64,000 nt of DNA from Prostheceraeus crozeri. Taxonomy: Eukaryota > Platyhelminthes > Polycladida > Euryleptidae. The notes beneath the pieces were generated by a model. That model saw only the letters and a list, made by a program, of their open reading frames with translations, was not told where the DNA came from and ran no database searches. Shown here in pieces: positions 1 through 11,063 of the stretch (position 1 is the stretch's first letter; every line of letters begins with the position of its first letter). The position numbers were made by a program, and so were the translations under genes. The stretch lies in assembly GCA_907163375.1 (NCBI GenBank), contig CAJQUW010003381.1:124001-188000 (forward strand). The letters are read 5' to 3'.

Positions 1-69
1 TGCGAAATTAAAATGCATGTATGTAATGGGCCTTGATAAATGTGCAAATATGTCACTATTATATTTACT

Positions 70-293
70 GGCGCTTTGGCCTTGTGGTAGAGTGTTTGCT
101 ATGCGTCCGGGAGACCTTGTTTCAAACCTTGATCTGGTCAAACCTGAGACTTTACAAACAGGTGCGCTCTGCATTCTTGCTAAACACTGAGCACAAAAAG
201 AATGAGAGTGGATAAATAACAACTCGGCCACATGGAAGAAAGGCTGCGTGCCTGATGTGCTTCTGAGTATAAATACTGTTCATTTATTTTATC
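70..293 (+). repeat. tRNA-derived SINE, family A copy 1
   Basis: The head carries an A-box-like stretch (TGGTAGAGTGTTTGC, near 84-98) and a B-box-like stretch (GTTTCAAACC, near 119-128), as in a tRNA-related RNA polymerase III promoter. The tail from about 172 (TTCTTGCTAAACA) to GCTTCTGAGTATAAA is repeated at 4415-4538. Two copies with a shared tail support a SINE rather than a tRNA gene; no acceptor-stem pairing is evident. Confidence 0.6.
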
Positions 294-3200
294 ATTCTAC
301 TTTTGAGAACATATTTATAGAATGGCTACTCTGGGTCATGGTACGATACTATAATTTCTTTGTTCAAGGCACGCATGCAATGTGAGCCCCATCATTCACA
401 ATGCATAAAAAAAGCTATTAATAAAGTTCGATAAACGGTCAACCGTAGGAGTTCGATTAAATGGAATTCTTGTGGATTTGTAGCGATTGATCGATTTATC
501 ATTTTGCAGCGCGAGTACAAGCATGTGCAGGGTATCATATTATGATACTAACTTGTCATTTAATTCAGTGGCCTATTTATTGAAACCACTAAAAATTCTC
601 GTCAGCTCATGTATCGTGATTTTGCTTCGGCGCATTTACCGGTCATGTTGAGTTTCAAATATTTTCTAATGCAATAATAAATTTTACATAATGCCTACAA
701 TATAATACTTATGGCCTAATGATATTCCGCACTTATTTTGTGTAATGTTGTGGACCTCGGTTGTGGAGGAAAGACTATATCTACGATATACGTGCTCCAC
801 GCCCGTGATTACTCCTCAAATCCTCAAAAATTCCTCAAATATAGCTTAACTATGAGAAATTCCTCAAATACGACACACTACAGACTAAATGTCGGATAAT
901 GTATTGTTTTTTGGCGAATGGCGATGATATGTAAACTTCCAAACAAGAAGCTAAGATAGAATCCTATAACATGTACCCTACATCCATGCTGCTAATCATG
1001 AATCACTCATGATTTATTTCTTTTCTTTTTCTTCTCTCATGATTTATAACTTGATGATTTTTCTCTCACACTCTTGGTAGATTTTAGATAGCGTAATCCC
1101 GCTGTGCTAGCTAGATCTGATATTTTGATTGGAAACAGTTCTGTCCTTTTATCATCTGAATGGGCAGACTGTTAAGTAGAATCTTTTCAATATATAAATG
1201 ATAATAATTTTGAAAAGAGCGACTTACTCACCAATTCATTCCACATGAGGAGAAGAGAACCGTTGCTTGTCCTTCTAGTAAGTATTTTTAAATTTCTAGA
1301 CATTTTAGGATATAATGATTTTCTTTTAGCCATGTCATATTTAGCACATCAAAAATTAACCAGTCGTTAGCTTGTTACCTTGACGCACTTTGTTGCGTTG
1401 AATGTCGTTTTCATTTCTGCAAGCTACAGGGCTGCAGATGTTCCGGTTCCTCTGGACTTATTTTGTTAAGCAGAGAAGTTGTCCGAAGTTATTGTCTGTC
1501 GAACTCACTCATTAAATGCTTTCTAGTATTTAATGAGTGAAACACTGCGATCAACCTACAGAAATTGTATATTTGAACACTGCAATTTTTTACTTCTAAC
1601 TTCTAACTAATAATATTGCTTAGAATTCCAACAATAAAATGCGACTATATGGCTGCTAAATGCATGCCATATGCTTCCATATCCATTATATGATAACATA
1701 TAGGTAGCCCAGCACACTTGGATTTCAGTGCTCTTATCAACTGTAGCGTTTGTTTCACTCACTCTCTTCCATTTTATTTCCGCTGAATATGAACACATCC
1801 GACGGGGTAAAGCGTCCCTAAATTTAGTGTTTATCTGCCTCCTGGTCACTAGCGTGTGGGGGTTGGAAGCTTATGAGGCTCTGCTATCCCATGAGTCTGC
1901 AGCTACGTTTTCCAGGGTCTGCCGACCGACATTTATCCTGGATGAATTATTCACGTATAGATCGATTTCATAATTTGCTGAACACAGGTTGGTGTGAAAT
2001 TAGTGCACACATTGCTTATCGTTGTATGTGAACTTAGATTAATTAAGACATTGAACCACATAGCACTGGGTTGGTAGATTTTCAACCTGGGTCTACTGCA
2101 AGATGTGGACGTCAATATCTCGGCGCAACTTCATGCGAATAGAGGTGATAATCTTTCACTCTTTGCCTGTATGAGACCAACAGCTCAACTAGCAAGCCTG
2201 TTCCCGACACTTGTTTTGTGTTGTATGAGAGAATTCATGTTCATTTGAACGTAGATCGGAGCGATATGATCAAACGCTAACAAGTAAACAAAACCCACCA
2301 AAACTTATGTAGCATAAAGTAAAATTAATAAATTAGTGTTTAATTTGGCATATCCTTCATGACAAATTACTGACTTTTTTTAAGTCACAAGCATTCCGTC
2401 AACGATTTTAAGCTTTCTATACTCATGGGTTACTCTCCTCCCAAATTTGTCTAAAGTCCGTAAAAATTAATCGTTGCAAAGACACAGATGCATGTGGTTG
2501 AGGATATATCCTACATTCAAAAAATTACAGTATACAAATCTGACAAGCATAATTGAATTGGAGACGATAGCGTGAAGCACAGCGATATCAGCAGCTTGAT
2601 CTGACATCCTCTGTTCGTCACATTCTAAGTAGATAATACTTGAGGCAACAAATTAATTTCGTAACAACGCGGGAAGTGATTATGACCAAGTGAGTATTCC
2701 TTTGCAATATACACAAATTCAAAAAGTGGGGTGTGGTCAACCCTTGGGTTACCTTCTTCGTTGTGACTTTCATGATTTGTAGTTTGGCCCAAACTCCGTG
2801 ATAAAAATTTGTAGTTTTTCTTGCAATTATTATATTAGGCTCCGTTTCCATTCCTCAAATTTTTCACAAAAAATCCTCAATTTTTCTCATTGGCTAATCA
2901 CAGGCCTGGTGCTCTTTTTCCGGCTCAGACGAAATACAGCTTCACATCATGGGCATATTCATATTTGCGAATACTATATCCCTCTCTGCTTGACTCAAAA
3001 ATATTATGCATGTCTCATTTCTCATCCCTCTATGCGTTTGGAACATACACTATATGCATCAACAATTTTGATAAGTTTTTCCAATAATGTCGAATTACCG
3101 CATCAGATCACTTATTTGCGTCAGAAAATAAAGAAGTCTTACTTTGGCTTCAGACGATTTCGTTTTTGCGTCAGAAAATCTGAATTCACACTGCACTGGT

Positions 3201-3346
3201 TGCAGGAATACCGTAACTGAATACCCTGACTTGAATTCTTCTATGTAACCGAATATTCATCGATATTCATATTCTATGATCGGCATAATCTTGTACACGT
3301 GGCAATAATTTTATAGTCTGTTTAGTAATGGAGAAATTCCTTGCAG
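294..3346. other. AT-rich stretch with no supported gene
   Basis: Probable intron or 5' flank of the exon at 3347. Short open frames at 1728-1973 (+) and 2798-3220 (+) have no recognisable domain or codon signature. TCCTCAAA-type short repeats recur at 818-870 and 2852-2885. No other structure was recognised. Confidence 0.4.
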
Positions 3347-3452
3347 AATTCAGGAAAGTCTTGGTGACTCGGGACGGAATCAATCAGGCAGTAGTACAAG
3401 CGGTATTTTCGAATCATTGGCCTCTCTTGGTATTGTGACCAAAAATGATGAG
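3347..3452 (+). CDS. Internal coding exon, possibly of the CABLES-like gene
   Basis: A good acceptor (TTCCTTGCAG just before 3347) and a consensus donor (GAG|GTAAGT after 3452) bound a fully open 106-base block. Read with one leading base, it gives 35 residues ending SLASLGIVTKNDE, rich in Ser/Gly, as in a low-complexity regulatory region. It ends in phase 0, which fits the phase-0 start of the exon at 7835 on the same strand. I do not recognise the peptide itself. Assignment to the gene with the CABLES exon at 38441 rests on strand and order only. It could belong to another gene. Confidence 0.5.
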
Positions 3453-4150
3453 GTAAGTCACGAAGTTATCCTCCTTCACTTCTGTTCATAACTCTCAAGT
3501 CCTCTGTTTTCCTATGCCACCAATGCAATTCTGGGAATCTGAAATTGACGGAACATGACACACTGGATACCCCTGAGGTGATCAGTGAATATTCTTTGTC
3601 ACAGACTCACTTCTTTTGTCAAAAATCTCAATTTCAAATACTTCCTTGCAATCTTAGACATCCGAATCCGACATTGACTTGTTGAATATATTAATACATT
3701 TTAATATATTGAAAGGACTATACTTTATGGAAATCATTTAACCAACATTTGGAATTCAGTGTTGATTAGATTTAGTGGCAGCGATGTCATTTATCCAATT
3801 CCTACGATGCAGATTAAAATATCCCCCTGCCACATCCGTCAACTCTTTTGAATAATTGTTTATGTTGCTTTTGTTGGCAATAGTCAACTTACGAATCTTA
3901 GCTTGATAATTAATCCTTTTGGAAAATACACGTTTTCATAGTGCTTTCAAAGACATGGTGATTTTCATATTTGCCTGTTTTACGGAAGCAATAAATTGAA
4001 GAATAGCGCGTTTTACGCTTATCAGAATTTCGTTGTTGGATCTTATGAGCGTTGATGAACATATCAGTAGGTGATTAATTAAAATAGATATGAAGGAAAT
4101 TAAGTTTGACTTTAACAGCCTATCTTTTTTGCCCTCAAGGTCTTTCGTCT
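3453..4150. other. Probable intron, nothing recognised
   Basis: AT-rich sequence following the donor at 3453. An antisense open frame at 3936-4376 crosses the tRNA-like repeat at 4151 and is taken as chance. Confidence 0.4.
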
Positions 4151-4209
4151 GACCAGGATTCGAACACAAGTCACTAGAGAGCTTAACAAGTCCTTTATCC
4201 ACACGCCTA
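4151..4209 (-). repeat. tRNA-like fragment, possible SINE head
   Basis: On the minus strand a consensus B box (GTTCGAATCC) follows an A-box-like stretch (GTGGATAAAGGACTTG) at plausible spacing. It lacks an obvious tail and does not resemble SINE family A or the 46-kb SINE. It is a remnant of a tRNA-derived element or a tRNA pseudogene. Confidence 0.4.
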
Positions 4210-4414
4210 TACAGGTGGTGCAAAAGAAGCATTAATGAAAGCATATGTCTTACCATTGTTCTGCACGACAAGGCTTCTTTTTGTGTCGCCTGTATGTTTA
4301 GTTTGTTGAAGCACCTATTTTGCTTTCTAGTTGATAGAGACAAAGTGGCCGGACTTCTAAATTTGTTTGGTATCAATTGCTATCTTTGATAATTTGATAA
4401 TGTTTCAATCAGCG

Positions 4415-4538
4415 ACTTTCAGAATAGATATTTTCAGCTTTCTTGCTAAACATTCAAGCCAAATCAGTGGAACAGATTTTAAAAAAATCGGCCTCATTGA
4501 GGAAGTATGCTTCCGAGTATAAACAAAGTTTATTTAAG
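4415..4538 (+). repeat. SINE family A copy 2, 5'-truncated
   Basis: Shares with 70-293 the block TTCTTGCTAAACA, a CGGCC(A/T)CAT-type middle and the tail GCTTC(T/C)GAGTATAAA followed by TTATTT. The tRNA-like head is missing or decayed, as in 5'-truncated retrotransposition. Confidence 0.5.
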
Positions 4539-6731
4539 TATATTTGAAAAAGTCCATCGTCCATCAATACACCGTGACAGAACCCTGCACACTTTAAGTG
4601 GTATAATGAACTCCTGATAATTCACATCTGCCGAATAGGAGATTTGACCTTTATGACACAACCTTATGACTCAATGTGTGAATATGCTTCCAGCTTTTCC
4701 TCTTGCGACCTTTACAGCTTTTGCATTCATTGAATTGAATCAGCAACCGTCTACATTCCAGCCATTTAGAGGACATGAATGGAAAATATTTCTAACTATA
4801 AAGGCAGAATGTTACTTGAAATGGCAAATTATACAGGAAGTACATGCATCTCAACACAGAGCTTTATTGAACATATGAAATTGGAATTTCATTGATGTCT
4901 TTGCATGGCATTTGTCATTTGCTTTCTTCAAGAGTAAAGTTTCCTGTCTCCTACTCAAAGCTGAACTGCGCTGAACTCATTCTCTTTTATGCATAAACAT
5001 TCCAGCAGTTCCTTTCTGTGGCTTGAAAATGAGTCAACAAATGTCAGCGAATGTTGGTATATTTTCTGCTGAGGATAATGAATATCACAGATTGCAATAG
5101 TGATGGCTTTATATAGTCGGGATGAGAATAGTTCATTCGTAAAAGTAAATTGATATTTGAAAGGAATTGTACGACTTTCGATGTAATCCTGCAGAATTAT
5201 TAATACAAGAAATTAGGTGACAACATCTATCAGTCACAACTAAGGCATTCATGACAAACATGCAGCTGATTGTAAAACGCGGACAATCTTTATTATCTCA
5301 GCATTCAATCGATTCTCGTGATTTCCATCTGTGTCGCACATTAAACTTAGCCACAGCGGGGTTCTACCCCCTTCCGTCTCATTTTTTGTTGTGATCCTTT
5401 CAAAGTTAAGTCGACCGTCCTGTACGTTTTTGTGGCTTATAGTTAAGAGTGTTATAAAAAATTAGAAGATCAAAATAATCAAAAACCGAAAAAAAATTTG
5501 TATCGCGATGTGCGAGTACTAATTAAATTAAATAGGGCGGTCGATCAGTTTTTCAAATGATTGAAGAGCCCGATAGTTGTAACTTGAATTTCCGAATATC
5601 CAAAATGGTTCTTCAGAAATGTTCAAACTGGTTCGAATTAACAAAATCATTCATTAGCCAGTTTTTTCAAATAACAAAAGATGGAACATGAGCCATTTCT
5701 GTTGACAGTTCCTTTTTTCGTGCTTTGTCTATTTTACATGTTATCTTAAACGTTGGCATTTTATTTTTGATCTCTGAATGTTTTTTTTGCAAATTGCAAT
5801 CGCCTGACATGCCTCGCAATTTCCAATAGAGTTTTACCGCACCTGCTCGTCCATTATTATTAGCACTAGAATAAACTCATTATCACTCAAATCAGATTTC
5901 TTTCGATTGATCAATTTTTATCTTTCTTATTGAAGTGTGAATTCTATTGACGAATGTCTGACTAAAATCAGAAATTTAAAGATGCATAATTTCCAGATGT
6001 GCGACTTTCTAGTTTGTGCACTAATTTGAATCGAGTTGGTATCTAAAACAAATCAGTAGACTTTTAGATTTAATTTTCAATAGCTGAAGCTGGTATATGT
6101 GTATCAATTTTAACAAAGCTTTTTTATCCGGCAATAAGCAAGCAGGATGTAGTACATTAGATGCGAACGCGTATCACTTGATACGCACTTGATTTTGCAG
6201 TCAGCGGAGTATGCGTCTTTTTTGCTCGTCACAGATTTCGAATGGCTAGAGGATACTTATTGGAAGGAATCGCAGGCCTCTGTTAGCTAGCGTTTTCCTT
6301 TCGCTTTGTAAATTAATATATCTGACTGGCATGGCCAAAGTTAGCGAAACAATACTCGCTAGTTTATTATCCAATGTTTCTATCGCGACACACAGATGAT
6401 ATTTGCATTATTAACTATAAGAGCTTTGATTCGATAATTCTATTGATTTATCCTGATAGTTTAGAAGCTAGTCGCAGCGGGCATAGCGATAAGTGTGCGG
6501 AGTATCGGGATGCGAAATTAGAAATTTCAAATGATTACTTAAAAGCTTCCATGTACCACGAGGTAGATAACTTCAATTTCCTCGCAACGTTGTTAGCTTT
6601 TCTGGATAATGCAATAGCGCATAAAATGGATGTTCAAGTGTTCACAAGCCACGGTTTACGAAATAGCCGCCTATGTACACACCATGTAGACTTTATCAAT
6701 TAAGTTCGTAATACATTTCAGCTTTTTGCAG
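4539..6731. other. Probable intron, nothing recognised
   Basis: AT-rich with short homopolymers. The 109-codon open frame at 6374-6703 (+) has no recognisable family, and no repeats or transposon ends were seen. Confidence 0.4.
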
Positions 6732-6827
6732 CAAGATGCTACTCCAGATTTGAATTTGAGTAGACCGCACGGAGCATTTGCAAAAGCATTGGAAAGTGAT
6801 ATCGAAATTCGGCTGCTACACAGCTAA
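6732..6827 (+). CDS. Candidate alternative terminal exon
   Basis: An acceptor (CTTTTTGCAG) is followed by 31 open codons and TAA, encoding QDATPDLNLSRPHGAF... and ending EIRLLHS. In phase 0 it would join the end of the exon at 3452. The composition looks coding, but there is no homology I can name and no donor, so it is only a possible alternative 3' exon. Chance is the main alternative. Confidence 0.25.
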   Translation, partial: QDATPDLNLSRPHGAFAKALESDIEIRLLHS

Positions 6828-6904
6828 GCAAATACGAGATATTCATCTATTTTTATGATTATTCTTGATTCAAATAACTGCTAATATCGGTTGATATGAT
6901 GCCA

Positions 6905-7253
6905 ACTACGGAATGAGACTGCCTTTGGGTAGGGTTCCGCTGGGTTGGGTTTGAGTGTTCAGAGGTGAGGGACCAAAACACTACCGCACAACCCTAGACT
7001 CTGTTGATGACGTCGGATAGTCACTTGTTAACGTTTAAGTACCGTAATCATGTTTATAGTTCGTTTACTTTCTTCAACTAAGAAACTGTTATTTTGACAT
7101 TATTCCATCAATCCACTAGGAACATTTTATCGGTCCTCTTAATGATAGAATTTCTCGCACATCTTTCATCAATTGTTGTCTTTTAAAACTTTGTCACCTC
7201 TGTAATGTGCTCACCTTTGTGGGACAATAAATAAGTTTTAATTATTATTATTA
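6905..7253 (+). repeat. Probable 3' end of a non-LTR retrotransposon
   Basis: A locally GC-richer block ends with TGTGGGACAATAAATAAG, TTTTAA and a run of ATT triplets. A polyadenylation-like AATAAA followed by an (ATT)n tail is typical of several LINE 3' ends, and no coding remnant remains. The family cannot be assigned. Confidence 0.45.
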
Positions 7254-7834
7254 TCAAATCTTCATTTCATAAATTTATTTCATCCGTGATCAATTGAATG
7301 TGTTACGTCTGGCATCACTTTTTATGTTGACAGATAGATGCAGCATAATGACCAAAAGATCTGATCTTATCCTTTATCCATTTGTAAGGAGAACCAGGTG
7401 CACGTGCGCTAAGGTAGTAAGTGCTAGGATAAATTGAAGTGACAATTCTGACAGCTGCAGTTGGACGGAATTCACTCGTTCAGTGAACTTAATTTTGTTG
7501 TACATGTTGATTCGCAATTTACTTCGCTTGCATTTCTTAGCGTATTGTCAGTCGTAATAGCTTCTCCCTGTTAAAACAATCATGCATCGATCGCATTGTG
7601 TTGGTTAGAAGAGATGCTTTATGTAGAGCAGCATCTTGTCATCCTAATGGAATTTGGCCTATTGCCTAGCGTACAGCGCTTTGATTTTTAAGATGCATTG
7701 GAATACACAGCACAATTTGCATTTCAGAGGGAAGTACTTCGAAGGACAGAAAGATCATTCTATGATGTATAATTATCATTTATTTTATGATTATATGACA
7801 GCATGCATATCCAATCATTTTAATAATTCTTCAG

Positions 7835-7967
7835 GAAATGTCCTTTCATCATCTGCTTCAACCAAGTACTGGCAAACGTCGGCGGAACAGTAGCAATGTT
7901 CGTCGATATCTATCTGTTGATGATGCTACGGATAGGAAAGTCAGCACCAATGTCCAGGTGTCACCAA
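7835..7967 (+). CDS. Internal coding exon, possibly of the CABLES-like gene
   Basis: Bounded by an acceptor (ATTCTTCAG) and a donor (CCAA|GTAAGT). One frame is open through all 133 bases and starts in phase 0, giving 44 residues that include GKRRRNSSNVRRYLSVDD. That is a basic Arg-rich, Ser-containing segment of the kind found at CDK/PKA-type phosphorylation sites. It follows in phase from the exon at 3347-3452 and ends with one base of the next codon. I cannot match the residues firmly to a known protein. Membership in the CABLES-like gene is inferred from strand, order and phase. Confidence 0.5.
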
Positions 7968-8028
7968 GTAAGTATAACAAACTGATGAAAATTTAATCTG
8001 ATCTGTAAACTCTTCTCTTCATAATCAG

Positions 8029-8049
8029 GCTTTAGACGACGACTTCGAG
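8029..8049 (+). CDS. Possible 21-base microexon or start of a longer exon
   Basis: After a 61-base gap with a clean AG at 8027-8028, the phase left by the exon at 7967 continues as SFRRRLR. A donor-like GAG|GTGGGT follows. The frame also stays open to about 8117, so the exon could be longer. The intron would be very short. This is weak evidence, resting only on phase and splice motifs. Confidence 0.25.
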
Positions 8050-8340
8050 GTGGGTTGAGTATCAATGGAAAGGGTTCTTACCAATTGCGTGAAGCTTTCA
8101 TGATCCTTGCTAACTGACCGAGTGAATAACTATTCCAATTATTGCCTCACTAGCTCAGCTGCTTTTTCTAAAATATCTGCTCATGAATTATGAGCTAAAG
8201 CTATGTGAGGGAGATTCTAGCCGCTTAAACGATTCCCTTTCTCTGTTGATTGCCAAGAACCTATAATGTCGGCACTGTCATCATCAGCCATGAGGGACTG
8301 TCTTTTTATTGTGTAGCTGAAAGCAAGGAGGGACCGAATA

Positions 8341-8965
8341 CCGTATTTTCTCGAATACAAACCACCTTCAAGTAGATCCCATCTCATTAATTCAGAGGTT
8401 TTTGCGAATCTGACTGTACATCCACTTCCATTCGAATGTGACTATTGTCTAGTATTAATTATTGTTAATGACTATTATTGTTCAACATTAGATCTCCGAC
8501 TATAAGTTCTTGATTTGTGCGAGATAATTAACAGACCCCATGTTACTTTCCATCATGAAATATAGCTGTTTGTTTAGAAGTACGTTTTAATTGTTATCCT
8601 CAGCATGACGTAGCGGTTCCTCAATAAATAGTATAATCAATAATATCAACTAAAGTTCCTAAAAATTGGTGTAAGAAGATCAATAAGCACAGCATTGTCA
8701 ACACTCAGCACAAACTCTACTTCTGCTTCTTGCTTATCCTGTGCTGAGTTAGTTGCCACAGTCGTACTCATAATTTCTCAACAACCTGTTCCTTTTCGTA
8801 TTCTGTCTCATCGTAAATGTAGATAATCTTAGTATTTCGTAAATAAAATATGGAGACAGACAAATCGCAACCTAGAAAATTTATTCATAGAATCCGTCTT
8901 CAAACAGAACCCGCACTTAAGTTAAAAAATCATGGAATCCGCCAGTCATATTCGAGAAAATACAA
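8341..8965. mobile_element. TA-flanked MITE (Tc1/mariner-like ends)
   Basis: The inverted ends are CCGTATTTTCTCGAATA on the left and, read inward from the right, TTGTATTTTCTCGAATA. They are flanked by TA at 8339-8340 and 8966-8967. About 625 bp with no transposase frame. The right-end subterminal sequence (AAAATTTATTCAT followed by CCGTC) recurs at 44186-44290, showing a dispersed family. Confidence 0.65.
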
Positions 8966-8967
8966 TA

Positions 8968-10777
8968 ACTTTAATTCTCAGATATTGTCATTAATTAATC
9001 AGAGCTCAATGAGCTGAAGTTAAATGACCTTAAAGTAAATGAAGCGTTCATCCTAATAATTAAAATGACATGCACACTTCGCTAGGCCAAGGTGCAGTAT
9101 TTTGAATTATACGAGCTTTTAAATTCTACTATTTTATTTGTCTCCTAATCATCGCCGGGAAACAATAATTCGAAGCAAATTGATGTGCTTATAACAAGTA
9201 TGAAATTTGAAAAAGCTGGGTAAGCATTATCTGAAGTAATTGATGAAAGATATTTCAAAGATGGCGGCCCAGTCAGTTCCTGGGGAACAGTTGAATCGGC
9301 CAGGAATATCAAAGAAACATGAGGTTGATCCACGAATCCCTCAAGATTTAGGATTTATCTTTACGGCCTCATCAATCATTCTGCACTGTGTGCTTACCTT
9401 TTGATAATGATGTAACTTAGAGCATATGATGGTTTTATCGAGCAATAGTTATTGAGTTGACATTTATTTTAGCTGAGAATGCTATTTGATTTGATACTTT
9501 CCTTGAAGATCTAATAAACTTGCTTTTATTTGAAGCAAATATTTACGAAGCAAAAAACGCTAAAACAGAAACGCGTGAATCCTTGGTTTGCTGCTTAAAG
9601 AAAATGAACAAATTTCTGAAGGCAGGTATGTCAATATCGCTAAGGACCTATGAGAATCATGTGAAATACTTCGACGCCAGTGTTGCCTGAACTGCGTGAT
9701 TGCATAATGAAAGTGGTTTTGTGACTTGTTCAGTTTTGAAGAAAGTTTTTTTAAAGAAGTTTTATATTGTGGACTATACATATTATTGGAATAATTGTGT
9801 GGATATTAATTGTCAAATACATTTTGCATTTCACACATATTTCGCTGTCTGAAAATGAACTGATCATTTTTTAATTTAAGTTTCCGGTGTAATTTTCCTT
9901 TGATTGTTGAGGCCTATAAATTACAGATCTGCTTCCAAATCTACGATGTAATTCACAACTAGTATGATGAAGTTACTTCCGAAGATGTGATATTGGAATA
10001 ATTGGAGGACTTGAAAAATATGCAACTTCACATTTAATTTATTTAATAAATATTTTGAGTATAGGGATACAACTTTTCTAAAGCTAAATCTTAAATTATC
10101 ATTCTTAGCACTTAACAGTTCTTTTGCACATTTGATGCTCACCTTCCTTCAAACATTTTGGATGGGTAAACATGACTTCTGATTGTTGAGTTCAATTTAT
10201 TTAATTGGAAACATATTCCAAAATTTTATTCTGACTTCGATAGATCACACACTCACGTGACTCCAGAATCTACGAGCATGAATCCATGAATTCTGTGAGC
10301 TTCAATTGAAATTGGATTCTAGAAAATAATGCCTTCCAATAGCCTTCAGTAGTTATTATGCAATTATTAAAGGGCATAGACTTCATATGTCGTAGTTAAA
10401 TATAATATCTCACGGCCGGTTTTATAAAACTAGATTAGTGGCAATTATTCTCTTACCCAGATGCATGCATTTCACATGAGCCATTATTGATATCTATGTC
10501 ATATATATCACTGCTGTAATCACAATAATCCTAAATTGTCTGCTTGACTATGCTTTTAGCAAAGATTTCATCGGAAGGCCAATTGTTGAAAAATTAGTGC
10601 ATAAATGCAAGCATTTTACTCTGAAGATGCTACCGACATCACACATAGCAGTAGCAATGACGTCGAGATTCATGCGTTAGTAAATATTTTAGGTGTGTTG
10701 CCTCAGTAGATCACGTAAATAATTCACTTTTGAGTACAGTACAGCTGTTTTAAAGAAACCAAATTGTATTATGTAGT
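8968..10777. other. Stretch without supported features
   Basis: AT-rich, with short antisense open frames (9145-9333, 9560-9781, 9921-10142) that have no recognisable content. No transposon ends were found. Confidence 0.4.
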
Positions 10778-11063
10778 TGACCAGGTGACGGGAGATCATC
10801 TTTCTGAGAAAGTTATACAAAGTAATCAAAACTCTCCTTTTCAGTTTATAGGCCAATATAATGAAGTGAAAGTTAAAAGTATCGAAGACAGGCCTTCGGC
10901 GTCCAGCGCCTTCAACGGTCAATGTTTGGATGGCCGTACATCGACCGTTGAAGGCGCTGGACGCCGAAGGCCTGTCTTCGATGCTTTTAACTTTTACTTC
11001 ATTATATTGGCCTATAAACTGAAAAGGGGATTTTTGTTTACTTTGTACGAGTATAACTTTCTC
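10778..11063. repeat. Foldback element, copy 1 (arms about 115-120 bp)
   Basis: The inner arms 10881-10920 and 10943-10982 are perfect 40-bp inverted repeats around a 22-base loop. The pairing continues outward to about 10806 and 11063 with scattered mismatches. The centre is GC-rich (CAGGCCTTCGGCGTC), unlike the flanks. The arms make both strands encode near-identical peptides, so the frames at 10689-11081 (-) and 10764-11126 (+) are artefacts. The left edge GACCAG..GACGGGA recurs at 26539. Confidence 0.8.

Noticed and set aside
70..130. A functional tRNA gene
   Set aside because: A and B boxes exist, but there is no paired acceptor stem, and the tail repeats elsewhere as in a SINE.
1245..1277. 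ATG followed by a GTAAGT donor as the first exon of the CABLES-like gene
   Set aside because: It would end in phase 0, but the exon at 3347 needs two bases from the previous exon in its open frame.
2798..3220. 140-codon open frame
   Set aside because: Low-complexity AT-rich sequence with no recognisable motif; length is plausible by chance in 64 kb.
3936..4376. 146-codon antisense open frame
   Set aside because: It crosses a tRNA-like repeat and has no domain, splice context or coding-like composition.
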